Below are positions 33,142 through 41,725 of a stretch of 64,000 nt of DNA, piece by piece. The translations under genes were made by a program, and so were the position numbers. Below the pieces are notes generated by a model, which worked only from the letters and a program-made list of their open reading frames with translations, was not told the DNA's origin and searched no databases. Source of the stretch: Nevskia ramosa DSM 11499 (lineage in GTDB: Bacteria; Pseudomonadota; Gammaproteobacteria; Nevskiales; Nevskiaceae); assembly GCF_000420645.1 (NCBI RefSeq), contig NZ_ATVI01000005.1:1038357-1102356 (forward strand). The letters run 5' to 3'. How positions within the stretch are numbered: position 1 is the first letter of the stretch; each line of letters starts with the position of its first letter.

Positions 33142-34970
33142 GCGCCGCCAGCCTGCAGGTTGCCTTGGTCGGCAATCCGAACTGCGGCAAGACCGCCTTG
33201 TTCAACCGCCTGACCGGCAGCCGCCAGAAAGTGGCCAATTACGCGGGCGTGACGGTCGAGCGCAAGGCGGGCGAACTGCGCACGCCGTCCGGTCGACACG
33301 TTCGTCTGCTCGATCTGCCCGGGGCCTACAGTCTCGGCGCCACCAGCCCGGACGAAGCGATCACTCGCGACGTCTGCCTTGGTCTGATGGCGGGCGAGAC
33401 CAAACCCGATCTTCTGGTCTGTGTGGCCGATGCCACCAATCTCCGCCTGCATCTGCGCTTCGTGCTCGAAGTGCGTGCGCTCGGCCTGCCGATGATCCTG
33501 GCGCTGAACATGTGCGACGCCGCCGCCCGGCGCGGCATCATCATCGATCGCGCCAAGCTCGAAGCGATGCTTGGTGTGCCGGTGGTCGAAACCATCGCCG
33601 TACGAGCGGATGGCGTCGGCAAGTTGCTCGACAAGATCGATGGCGCGCTGCCTCCGCTGTCATCGGCTGTCACGCCGGCTGATCTGCACGCCGAAGTACG
33701 CCACTTGATCGCTTCCGCCGTGACCATGCCGCGCCGCACGGCGGCACTCGATGACCGACTCGACCGCTGGGCGCTGCATCCGGTCGGTGGTCTGTTGATG
33801 CTTTCGATCGTGATGTTCCTCATTTTCCAGGCAGTGTTCTCCTGGGCTGCGCCGCTGCAGGACGGCATCGATGCCGGCATCACCTACGCTGCCGCTGCGC
33901 TGCGGAGTGCAATGCCGGACAACACGCTGCGCAGCCTGCTGGTCGACGGCATGCTGCTCGGCGCAGGCAGCGTCGTCGTCTTCCTGCCACAGATCCTGCT
34001 GCTGTTCCTGTTCATCCTGGTGCTGGAGGAATCCGGCTATCTGCCGCGCGCCGCATTCCTGCTCGATCGCCTGATGATCGGTGCCGGACTCACCGGCCGC
34101 TCGTTCATTCCACTGCTTTCGAGCTTTGCCTGCGCGGTGCCGGGGATCATGGCGGCGCGGACGATTCAGGACCCGCGCGATCGTCTGGCGACGATCCTGG
34201 TCGCACCGCTGATGACCTGCTCGGCGCGTCTGCCGGTCTATGCGCTGCTGATCGGCGCCTTCATCCCGGAACGCACGGTGGGCGGTGTCTTCAATCTTCA
34301 GGGCCTGGTGCTGTTCGCGCTGTATGTCGCTGGCATTGTCTCGGCGTTGGCCGTCGCCTACGTCATGAAGCTGGTCCGCCGTGACAAGGCCGAACATTCG
34401 CTGCTGCTGGAACTGCCTTCGTATCGTCTGCCGCACGTCACTGATGTGCTGATCGGCCTCTGGGAGCGCGCCAGCATTTTTCTGAAGCGAGTCGGCGGCA
34501 TCATCCTCACGCTGACCGTACTGCTCTGGTTCCTGTCGACCTATCCGGTCGCCCCTGATGGCTTTGTGGGTGCCGCGATCGACTACAGCTATGCCGGCCG
34601 CATCGGCAAGGCGATGGAAGCGCTGTTCGCGCCGATCGGCTTCAACTGGCAGATCTGCATCGCGCTGATTCCAGGTCTTGCGGCGCGGGAGGTCGCGGTC
34701 AGCTCGCTGGCGACGGTCTACGCGGTCTCGGCCACCGGCGACGAAGCTGCCGGACAACTGCTGCCGCTGATCGCCGCGCAATGGTCGCTGGCCACCGCCC
34801 TCAGCCTGATCGTCTGGTATGTGTTTGCGCCGCAGTGCGTATCGACCCTGGCCGTGATCCGCCGCGAAACCCAATCCTGGAAGATCGTTGCGCTGGCCAC
34901 CGGCTATTTGTTCGCACTGGCCTACGGCGCGTCCTGGATCACCTTCCGCATCGCGAGCGCACTGACATGA
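33138..34970 (+). CDS. feoB: ferrous iron transporter FeoB
   Basis: Inner-membrane Fe(II) transporter with an N-terminal G domain. The 610-aa product shows G1 GNPNCGKTALFNRLTG (residues 12-27), KVANYAGVTVERKAGEL (switch I), G3 LLDLPGAYSL, and G4 LNMCD. The membrane domain carries the two Gate segments (SFIPLLSSFACAVPGIMAAR and CSARLPVYALLIGAFIPE) and PGLAAREVAVSSLATVYAV. At 610 residues it is a shorter form than the E. coli protein (about 770). Middle gene of feoA-feoB-Cys-rich operon, all joined by ATGA overlaps. Confidence 0.96.
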   Translation: MSAASLQVALVGNPNCGKTALFNRLTGSRQKVANYAGVTVERKAGELRTPSGRHVRLLDLPGAYSLGATSPDEAITRDVCLGLMAGETKPDLLVCVADATNLRLHLRFVLEVRALGLPMILALNMCDAAARRGIIIDRAKLEAMLGVPVVETIAVRADGVGKLLDKIDGALPPLSSAVTPADLHAEVRHLIASAVTMPRRTAALDDRLDRWALHPVGGLLMLSIVMFLIFQAVFSWAAPLQDGIDAGITYAAAALRSAMPDNTLRSLLVDGMLLGAGSVVVFLPQILLLFLFILVLEESGYLPRAAFLLDRLMIGAGLTGRSFIPLLSSFACAVPGIMAARTIQDPRDRLATILVAPLMTCSARLPVYALLIGAFIPERTVGGVFNLQGLVLFALYVAGIVSALAVAYVMKLVRRDKAEHSLLLELPSYRLPHVTDVLIGLWERASIFLKRVGGIILTLTVLLWFLSTYPVAPDGFVGAAIDYSYAGRIGKAMEALFAPIGFNWQICIALIPGLAAREVAVSSLATVYAVSATGDEAAGQLLPLIAAQWSLATALSLIVWYVFAPQCVSTLAVIRRETQSWKIVALATGYLFALAYGASWITFRIASALT

Positions 34971-35254
34971 GCGCCGCCGCTACCACGACTGGATTCGGCG
35001 GCATCGTCGAAACCGCGGTGGTCGCGGTGATCGTCGCCGTGTTCGCCTGGCGCGGCCTGCGCCAATTGCTGCCTTCGGTGCATCGGCGGCTGGTCAACGG
35101 GCTGCGCCGAGTGCTGGGTCTCGAGGTCGCAGAATCTTCGAGCGCTGCGGCTGGCTGCGACAGCGGTTGCGGCACCTGCAACAACTGCGGCACGAAAACC
35201 CCATCGCCGGCGGCCGATGAAGCGCCGCTGCACTTCCAGCCACGGAAGCGCTGA
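34967..35254 (+). CDS. FeoB-associated small Cys-rich membrane protein
   Basis: Third feo gene product, 95 aa. One N-terminal helix (GIVETAVVAVIVAVFAW) is followed by a basic stretch (RRLVNGLRRVLGLEV) and a Cys cluster CDSGCGTCNNCG that could bind iron or an Fe-S cluster. Small proteins of this build follow feoB in many beta- and gammaproteobacteria (DUF6587-type) and take the place of FeoC. The ATG overlaps the feoB stop (ATGA at 34967-34970), so it is translationally coupled. Confidence 0.8.
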   Translation: MSAAATTTGFGGIVETAVVAVIVAVFAWRGLRQLLPSVHRRLVNGLRRVLGLEVAESSSAAAGCDSGCGTCNNCGTKTPSPAADEAPLHFQPRKR

Positions 35255-35306
35255 GCGGATCAGTTCTGCCGCCGTTCTGCGCATTCCTCTGCGTCCGCAA
35301 CGAAAA

Positions 35307-35337
35307 CGCCCCGATCCGGCATGACCAGATCGGGGCG
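35307..35337. terminator. bidirectional intrinsic terminator between feo operon and tRNA-Val
   Basis: CGCCCCGATC (35307-35316), 11-nt loop, GATCGGGGCG (35328-35337): a perfect 10-bp GC-rich stem. Plus-strand exit reads CATTTATTT; minus-strand exit reads TTTTCGTT. It serves the feo operon from the left and the tRNA gene from the right. Confidence 0.85.
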
Positions 35338-35345
35338 CATTTATT

Positions 35346-35420
35346 TGGTGGACAGTACAGGGCTTGAACCTGTGACCCCCGCCGTGTGAAGGCGATGCTC
35401 TACCACTGAGCTAACTGTCC
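35346..35420 (-). tRNA. tRNA-Val (anticodon CAC)
   Basis: A full cloverleaf reads on the minus strand: acceptor GGACAGT pairing ACTGTCC, D arm GCTCAGTGGTAGAGC, anticodon stem TCGCC/GGCGG with loop TTCACAC (anticodon CAC, for GTG codons), T arm ACAGG-TTCAAGC-CCTGT, and an encoded CCA. Length 75 nt. The first anticodon-stem pair is a T-G wobble; all other stems are fully paired. The CAC isoacceptor supplements tRNA-Val(UAC) in GC-rich genomes. Confidence 0.95.
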
Positions 35421-35532
35421 GAGGCGCGCATTGTAGGGATGCGCATCGGTCGCTGCAATCGTTTTTGATCAGGCTTTTGATCGAGCCCGGCCGTGGTCCA
35501 CCGCTGGTGCGAAAGCGACTGGCTACTGCGCT

Positions 35533-37251
35533 TCAACCGTGCGGCAAGCGCAGACCCAGTTCGACGATCTTGATGCCATCCATCTTGCGGACCACCAGTT
35601 CCATGTCGCCGAGCCGCAGACGGTCGCCGACCACCGGCTTGTGCAGCACGCTGGTGATGAACGCCGACAGGGTCCATTCGGTCGTCGATTCCGGCACCTC
35701 GACGCCATAGGCGTTGACCAGATCGGCAACCCGCGCCTCGGGGCTGATCACGAACTCGCCGAAGTAGCGCTGCTGCTCTACGGCCTGCTGGCCGCTGGTC
35801 GACTGGAACAGCTGGTCGAGTTCCGGCAGTTCGGTCTTCGAGACGATCAGCGACAGGTAGTCGCCGCCTTTCAGCGTGCCCCAGTCGCGATACGGCACCA
35901 GCTTGCCGGCGCGGGTCAGGCTGACGATCCGTGAATGGTCCTCGATCGGCAGCTGCTTCGGCTTCTTGCCGACCAGCGCACTGGTCCGCGCCAGCCGATA
36001 GCTGACCATCTCGTAGCCGCGGGTGCCGGGCAGGTCGATGTCGGCACGGCGCACGCGCGTGGTCACCGGCGGCATCTGAAGGCCGAGCAGGCGCGCGGCG
36101 GGGGCGACGGTCCAGCCCTGGACGATCAGCGAGACCAGCACGATGAAGAAAGCGACATCGAAGAACAAAGTCGCGTTCTCGAGTCCGGCCAGCAGCGGAA
36201 AGGTTGCCAGCACCATCGGCACCGAACCGCGCAGGCCGACCCAGCCTAGATAGACCTGTTCACGCCAAGGGAAGTGGAACGGCAGCAGCGACACCGCCAC
36301 CGCCACCGGCCGGGCAATGAAGATCAGTACGGCGGCGGTGATCAAGGCAGGAATCGCTTCGTCGACCATCCGGCTCGGAGTGGCAAGCAGGCCCAGCACC
36401 AGGAACATGCCGATCTGCGCCAGCCAGGCGATGCCATCCTGAAAGCGCTTGATGCTGGCGAAGGCGCGCACCGGCTGGTTGCCGAACATCAGGCCGGCCA
36501 GGTAGACGGCGAGGAAGCCGCTGCCGCCGAGCGAGGCAGTGACGCCATAGATCAGCAGACCGCCGAACATGGTCAGCAGCGGATACAGCGAATCACCGAG
36601 TTCGACTTCGTTGATGGTGCGGATCAGCAGATAGCCACCGGCGTAGCCGAGACCGATGCCGAGCGCGATCTGGGTGACCAGCAATTCGGCGACTTCCATG
36701 ACGCCGTAGGTCTCGGGCGCCAGCACGTAATGGACCAGACCGATGGTCAGCATCACCGCCATCGGATCATTGGTGCCGGACTCGATCTCCAGCGCCGAGC
36801 TGATGCGATTGTTCAGGCGCACCGAGCGGGTTGAGAGCAGCGAAAACACCGCGGCGGCGTCGGTTGAGCCGACGATCGCGCCGATCAGCAAACCTTCGGC
36901 GATCGGCAGATGGAACAACCAGGCGGCGACCGCGCCGATGATCGCCGTGGTAATCAGCACGCCGACCGTGGCCAGCATCAGCGCCGGCCTCAGGCCGACG
37001 CGGAAATTGGAGAGCGGCGTCCGCAGACCACCGTCGAACAGGATCAGCGCCAGCGCAGCGGTTCCAGCGAGATTGGCCGCCGAGTAGTCCGCGAACTTGA
37101 TGCCGCCGGGGCCGTCTTCACCCGCCAGCAGGCCGACGATCAGAAACACCAGCAACAGCGGCACGCCCAGCCGCGGCGTGATCGCCGTCGCCAGGATGCT
37201 GATCAGGAACAGCGTTCCTGCGACGAGAATGCTGTGGCTTGCGACTTCCAT
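35533..37251 (-). CDS. K+/H+ antiporter, CPA1 family (NhaP2/CvrA-like)
   Basis: Inner-membrane antiporter of 572 aa that expels K+ (or Na+) in exchange for protons. The N-terminal 380 residues form about 12 helices with the CPA1 motifs ALALILFDGGLRTPLSNFRV, AIVGSTDAAAVFSLL and ALEIESGTNDPMAVMLTIGL carrying the ion-binding ND. The C-terminus has a TrkA-C domain (YRLARTSALVGKKPKQLPIE) and a CorC/HlyC-associated domain, the NhaP2/CvrA arrangement. E. coli CvrA protects against high K+ at low osmolarity. The kdp uptake genes lie nearby. Confidence 0.88.
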   Translation of the reverse strand: MEVASHSILVAGTLFLISILATAITPRLGVPLLLVFLIVGLLAGEDGPGGIKFADYSAANLAGTAALALILFDGGLRTPLSNFRVGLRPALMLATVGVLITTAIIGAVAAWLFHLPIAEGLLIGAIVGSTDAAAVFSLLSTRSVRLNNRISSALEIESGTNDPMAVMLTIGLVHYVLAPETYGVMEVAELLVTQIALGIGLGYAGGYLLIRTINEVELGDSLYPLLTMFGGLLIYGVTASLGGSGFLAVYLAGLMFGNQPVRAFASIKRFQDGIAWLAQIGMFLVLGLLATPSRMVDEAIPALITAAVLIFIARPVAVAVSLLPFHFPWREQVYLGWVGLRGSVPMVLATFPLLAGLENATLFFDVAFFIVLVSLIVQGWTVAPAARLLGLQMPPVTTRVRRADIDLPGTRGYEMVSYRLARTSALVGKKPKQLPIEDHSRIVSLTRAGKLVPYRDWGTLKGGDYLSLIVSKTELPELDQLFQSTSGQQAVEQQRYFGEFVISPEARVADLVNAYGVEVPESTTEWTLSAFITSVLHKPVVGDRLRLGDMELVVRKMDGIKIVELGLRLPHG

Positions 37252-37505
37252 CGGGGACGGCGGGTGCTGGTGACGGGCAGGGCCGGACGGCCGCCTTCAT
37301 CGAGATGCTAGCGGATCGCGCGGCAGCAAACCGGGCGATCGTGCACAGAGCGCAGCAATTGAAGAAATCAGCCTTGCGCCACGCGGCTGTATGCAGCAAT
37401 CAGGCGCGTGGCTCGTCCTGTGGCCAGTGCTGTTGCGCAGGCGTGGGAACTGCGGCCAGACCTTTTTGTCATACTCGCGACCTCTTCGACGCCTGCTGCT
37501 GACCC

Positions 37506-38240
37506 ATGAAATCGACCCTCGTTGCCGCTGCTCTGCTGTTCATTGCCGTTGTGGCACCGGCGCAGGCGGGGGACGCTGCCGCTGAGAAGATCGCCAAGCA
37601 ACTCGGCCTCAAGGTGGAGAACATCCGGCCATCGCCGATCGCCGGCGTCTACGAGATCCAGCACGAGCGCGAGTTCGCCTATGTCACGGCCGATGCCCGC
37701 TATCTGCTCCGCGGTGATCTCGTCGATCTGAAGACCGGCGAAGAGCTGACCGAGGTGCATCGCCGCAGCGATCGTCTCGAAGTGATCGGCAAGCTGGCCC
37801 AGAACAAGCTGATCGAGTTCGCACCGGCACCGCCGCAGATCGCCAAGTACACGATCACCGTATTCACCGATGTCGACTGCGGCTACTGCCGCAAGCTGCA
37901 TTCGGAGATCGCCCAGTACAACGCCCAGGGCATCGCGATCCGCTATGCGTTCTTCCCGCGCTCGGGCCCGGATACCGATTCCTGGCGTACCGCCGAGGCG
38001 GTGTGGTGCTCGGCCGACCGGCAGAAGGCACTGACCGAAGCCAAGACCGGCGCGACGATCAAGGTCAAGGGCAAGCTCTGCGACAACCCGATCGCCGAGG
38101 AATATCAGCTGGCCCAGGATCTCGGCATCCGCGGCACGCCGATGATGGTGTTCCCGAACGGCGAAGTGTTCCCCGGGTACATCCCGGCGACGGCGCTGGC
38201 GCAGAAGCTGGCGGAAGCGAGCGCCAAGCCGAAGGGCTGA
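37506..38240 (+). CDS. dsbC: thiol:disulfide isomerase, DsbC/DsbG family
   Basis: Periplasmic protein disulfide isomerase, 244 aa. A signal peptide (MKSTLVAAALLFIAVVAPAQ, then AG) is followed by the N-terminal dimerisation domain (IRPSPIAGVYEIQHEREFAY, then GDLVDLKTGEELTE) and a thioredoxin-fold domain with CGYC (Cys125, Cys128) in TVFTDVDCGYCRKLHSEI and the cis-Pro loop RGTPMMVFPNG. A second Cys pair (VWCSADR, KLCDNP) matches the structural disulfide of DsbC. Convergent with kdpE. Confidence 0.92.
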   Translation: MKSTLVAAALLFIAVVAPAQAGDAAAEKIAKQLGLKVENIRPSPIAGVYEIQHEREFAYVTADARYLLRGDLVDLKTGEELTEVHRRSDRLEVIGKLAQNKLIEFAPAPPQIAKYTITVFTDVDCGYCRKLHSEIAQYNAQGIAIRYAFFPRSGPDTDSWRTAEAVWCSADRQKALTEAKTGATIKVKGKLCDNPIAEEYQLAQDLGIRGTPMMVFPNGEVFPGYIPATALAQKLAEASAKPKG

Positions 38241-38244
38241 TCCG

Positions 38245-38269
38245 AGCCGCAAGCCGTTCGCAGCGGCTT
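38245..38269. terminator. hairpin between convergent dsbC and kdpE
   Basis: AGCCGC (38245-38250) can pair with GCGGCT (38263-38268), or AAGCCG (38251-38256) with CGGCTT (38264-38269), in the 28-bp gap between the two stops. There is no T-tract, so it is a weak bidirectional terminator candidate. Confidence 0.3.
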
Positions 38270-38955
38270 CACTTCATCCGGTAGCCGACACCCGGCTCGG
38301 TGACGATCAGGCTCGGCTGCTCGGGATTCGCCTCGAGCTTGGCGCGCAGCTGGCGGATGTAGACGCGCAGGTAGGCGACATCGCCGGCATCGTCTTGCTG
38401 CCAGACCTCGCGCAGCAGGTGGCGATGGGTCAGCACCTTGCCGGCGTGGATCACCAGTTGCTGGAGAATCCCGTACTCCTTCGGTGACAACCGCACCTCT
38501 GCGCCATCACGCAGCACCACCCGGCGCACCAGATCGACACTCAGGCCATCGCGCACGAACAGCGGCGGCGTGCCCTGGCTCTGCATGCGGTGGCGCAGCG
38601 CTGCACGAATGCGGGCCAGCAGTTCGTCGACGCTGAAGGGTTTGGTCACGTAGTCATCGGCACCGGCGTCGAGCGCGCGCACCTTGCCGTCGTCGTCGGT
38701 ACGGCTGGACAGCACGATGATCGGCACCGCGGAATCAGCGCGTAGCACCTCGATGACCTTCAGGCCATCGCCATCCGGCAGGCCCAGATCGAGCAGGATC
38801 AGGTCCGGCCGCTCGCTGGCGGCCACGGCCAGCGCTTCGGCGACGCTGCCGGCTTCGAGCACCTTGTAATCGTTGACCTGCAAGGTGTTGCGCAGCAGCC
38901 GCCGGATCGGCAGCTCGTCGTCGACGATTAGCACGCGACCTTGTTCGAGGCTCAT
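38269..38955 (-). CDS. kdpE: response regulator KdpE
   Basis: OmpR-type transcription factor that activates kdpFABC under K+ limitation. The 228-aa product has Asp12/Asp13 and phospho-acceptor Asp56 (LILLDLGLPDGDGLKVIEVL), SSRTDDDGKVRALDAGADDY with the conserved Lys in VTKPF, and a C-terminal winged helix (RLSPKEYGILQQLVIHAGKV, LRVYIRQLRAKLE). The frame is open upstream to 38994; ATG 38955 begins the conserved fold and lies 10 bp after the kdpD stop. Confidence 0.95.
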   Translation of the reverse strand: MSLEQGRVLIVDDELPIRRLLRNTLQVNDYKVLEAGSVAEALAVAASERPDLILLDLGLPDGDGLKVIEVLRADSAVPIIVLSSRTDDDGKVRALDAGADDYVTKPFSVDELLARIRAALRHRMQSQGTPPLFVRDGLSVDLVRRVVLRDGAEVRLSPKEYGILQQLVIHAGKVLTHRHLLREVWQQDDAGDVAYLRVYIRQLRAKLEANPEQPSLIVTEPGVGYRMK

Positions 38956-38965
38956 GAATGCAGAC

Positions 38966-41722
38966 TCATGGCGACGCCGGCGAGGGCACCGCATCGGGCA
39001 ACACCGCCGGTGCTTCGGCGATCAGTTCCGGCGAGAACTCGATCAGGAATTCCGCACCGTGCGCGCCGCTGACCTCGTTGCGATTGCGGGCGTGGATGCG
39101 GCCCCCCATCGCCAGCACGAAGCCGCGACAGATGGCCAGGCCCAGGCCGGTGCCGGCGCGCGCGCGGTCGGCGTCTTCGCGCACCCGGTAGAACTTGTCG
39201 AAGATGCGATCGAGATCGGCCGGTGGCAGGCCTGGGCCGTCGTCGCGGACGGCGATGACGATGCTGAAGCGATGGCGGGCGACAGCAACTTCGATGGTGC
39301 TGCCGGCCGGCGTGTACTTCGCAGCGTTGTCGAGCAGGTTGACCAGCACCTGATCCATCAGCGCTTCATCGAGCAGCAGCATCGGCAGGCCGGGCGGAAT
39401 GCTCAGCTTCAGCTTGTGTCCGGTCAGTGCCGGCTGGCAGCGGCGCACCGCGGCGGCGATCAGATCGGCGAGATCGCAGGGCTCGCGCCGTGCTTCCAGC
39501 GCACCGGCATCGATGCGGGTCATGTCGAGCAGATTGGCGACGTAGCGGTTCAGTCGCTCGGCTTCGTCCTGGGCGCTGCCCAGCAGCTCATCGCGGGTCG
39601 CCTCGTCATAGCGGGTACCGAATGACCGCAGGCTCGCCAGGGTGCCGATGATCGAGGCCAGCGGCGTGCGCAGATCGTGGGATACCGAGGTCAGCAGCGA
39701 GGCGCGCAGCTTCTCGGTCTCGGCGAGCATTCGCGCCTGATCGACATCCTTGGCAAGCCGGATCCGCTCGGTGGCGATCGCCGCCAGATCGACCAGCGCG
39801 TCGAGCAGGCGGCGATCATCCGGCGTCAGACGGAAATCCGGCTGCGCGCGGCTGATGCCGACCACGCCGCGGGTGCCCTGGCCGGTACGCAGCGGCAGGA
39901 ACAGGCAGCGGCCGCCGGGCAGGGTGTCGGTGCCGCGGCCGGTCGGCTGGTTGCGATCCCAGCACCAGCTCGCAGCAGCCAGATCGGCTTCGCCGAGCAC
40001 GGTTTCGGCCGGCGAGCTGGCCATCGTCGTCAGCCGGCCGCTGGCATCGGGTAGCAGCAGCAGGGCATCGACTTCCAGCATGTTGGCGATCTGCGCGGCG
40101 GTGACTGCCATCAGCGTGTCGAGCTTGCGGATACCGGCCAGCTTGCGGCTGAAAGCGAGCAGCTCGGTCGTGGTCAGCGCCTGATCGTGGGCGGTTTCCG
40201 CGTGCAGCCGTTCGCGGGCCGTCAGGGTGCTGGTCAGCACCGCTGCGGCGCAGAAGAAGATCAGCGCCAGCACCTGGCTCGGATCGGCGACGTTGAAGGT
40301 GTAATGCGGCTCGGTGAAGAAGAAGTTGTAGGCCAGGGTGCTGGAGACCGACGCAAAGATCGACGCACCCAGGCCGTAGCGCGTGGCGCTCCACAGCACA
40401 GCCGCGAGATAGACCAGCGAGATGTTCGGCACCGATACCAGCGCATCGAGCACGCGGCCCACCAGGGTCGCCATGGCGACCATGACGCCAGTGGTGACAT
40501 AGGCGGAAATCTCGCGACTGGCCGGGCGCCGTGGTCGAGCCACCGGTGTGCCGTCACCATCGTCGCCACCGGGGACGGCTGTGGGATCCTCGGCCAGGAT
40601 GTGCAGGTCGATGCCGCCGGCATCGCTCAGCAGCTCGGTGACCACCGAGCCATGCCGCCAGGAAAACCACCAGGGCCGAGTGGTCTTGCCGACGACGATC
40701 TGAGTGATGTTGTTGTTGCGCGCCCAGCCCAGCAAATCGGCCGCGATATGCCGCGAGCCGGGCAGGCTCAGCGTTTCCGCCCCCAGCGATTCGGCCAGCC
40801 GCAAGGTATCGGCGATCCGCATCTGCGCCTTTTCGCCGAGCGAACGGGTGCGCGTGGTTTCGACATGCAGCGCGAACCAGGGCGCGTCCAGACGATCGGC
40901 GATGCGCTTGGTCCGCCGCACCACTTCGGCGGCGGCCGGCGATTCGTTGACGCAGACCATCAGCCGCTCGCCTGCCACCCACGGCCCGCGGATCGCATGG
41001 CTGCGCATGTAGGCGCGCATCTGGTCATCGACCCGTTCGGCCGTACGACGCAGCGCCAGTTCGCGCAGTGCGGTGAGATTGCCGGGCTTGAACCAGTTCT
41101 TCAGCGCCGCCTGCGCCTGCGCTTCGGCGTAGACCTTGCCGTCGTTCAGGCGCTCGATCAGCTCCTGCGGCGTCAGATCGACGATCTCGACTTCATCGGC
41201 CGTATCGAAGACCTGATCGGGCACCGTCTCGCGCACTCGCACGCGCGTGATCCGGGTCACCACATCGTTGAGACTTTCGATGTGCTGGATGTTCAGGGTC
41301 GACCAGACATCGATGCCGGCAGCCAGCAGTTCGGCAACATCCTGATAGCGCTTCGGGTGGCGCGAGCCTTCGGCGTTGCTGTGCGCCAGCTCGTCGACCA
41401 GCACCAGCTGCGCGCGCCGGCGCAGCAGGCCGTCGAGATCCATCTCCTGCAGCATCCGGCCGCGGTAGGGGATGTCGCGGCGCGGCTGCATTTCCAGGCC
41501 CTCGGTCAGCGCCAAGGTGTCACGCCGACCATGGGTCTCGACGATGCCGATCACCACATCGACGCCTTCGCTGCGCTTGCGGTGCGCCGCTTTCAGCATC
41601 GCGCAGGTCTTGCCGACGCCCGGTGCGGCGCCGAGAAAGATCCGCAACTGGCCGCGCGTGGCGGCCTTCGCTGCTTCCAGCAGCGCTTCCGGTGACGGAC
41701 GTTGCCGCTCGTCGGCGCTCAT
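38966..41722 (-). CDS. kdpD: sensor histidine kinase KdpD
   Basis: Inner-membrane kinase that senses K+ limitation. The 918-aa length is normal. The cytosolic KdpD domain has Walker A GAAPGVGKT (residues 31-39) and VLVDELAHSNAEGSRHPKRY; a Usp-like domain follows (GERLMVCVNESPAAAEVVRR). Four closely spaced helices (DUF4118 region, VPNISLVYLAAVLWSATRYG) precede a GAF-like segment, then HisKA (SVSHDLRTPLASIIGTLASL) and HATPase (VLVNLLDNAAKYTPAG, DDGPGLPPADLDRIFDKFYR). It starts 3 bases after the CNNM gene stop, so it is coupled to that gene rather than to kdpC. Confidence 0.96.
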   Translation of the reverse strand: MSADERQRPSPEALLEAAKAATRGQLRIFLGAAPGVGKTCAMLKAAHRKRSEGVDVVIGIVETHGRRDTLALTEGLEMQPRRDIPYRGRMLQEMDLDGLLRRRAQLVLVDELAHSNAEGSRHPKRYQDVAELLAAGIDVWSTLNIQHIESLNDVVTRITRVRVRETVPDQVFDTADEVEIVDLTPQELIERLNDGKVYAEAQAQAALKNWFKPGNLTALRELALRRTAERVDDQMRAYMRSHAIRGPWVAGERLMVCVNESPAAAEVVRRTKRIADRLDAPWFALHVETTRTRSLGEKAQMRIADTLRLAESLGAETLSLPGSRHIAADLLGWARNNNITQIVVGKTTRPWWFSWRHGSVVTELLSDAGGIDLHILAEDPTAVPGGDDGDGTPVARPRRPASREISAYVTTGVMVAMATLVGRVLDALVSVPNISLVYLAAVLWSATRYGLGASIFASVSSTLAYNFFFTEPHYTFNVADPSQVLALIFFCAAAVLTSTLTARERLHAETAHDQALTTTELLAFSRKLAGIRKLDTLMAVTAAQIANMLEVDALLLLPDASGRLTTMASSPAETVLGEADLAAASWCWDRNQPTGRGTDTLPGGRCLFLPLRTGQGTRGVVGISRAQPDFRLTPDDRRLLDALVDLAAIATERIRLAKDVDQARMLAETEKLRASLLTSVSHDLRTPLASIIGTLASLRSFGTRYDEATRDELLGSAQDEAERLNRYVANLLDMTRIDAGALEARREPCDLADLIAAAVRRCQPALTGHKLKLSIPPGLPMLLLDEALMDQVLVNLLDNAAKYTPAGSTIEVAVARHRFSIVIAVRDDGPGLPPADLDRIFDKFYRVREDADRARAGTGLGLAICRGFVLAMGGRIHARNRNEVSGAHGAEFLIEFSPELIAEAPAVLPDAVPSPASP

Positions 41723-41725
41723 GGT

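Noticed and set aside
37460..37500. sigma-54-like TGGCCAGTGCTGTTGCG upstream of dsbC
   Set aside because: The GG-to-GC spacing is one base too long, and dsbC is not expected to be RpoN-dependent.
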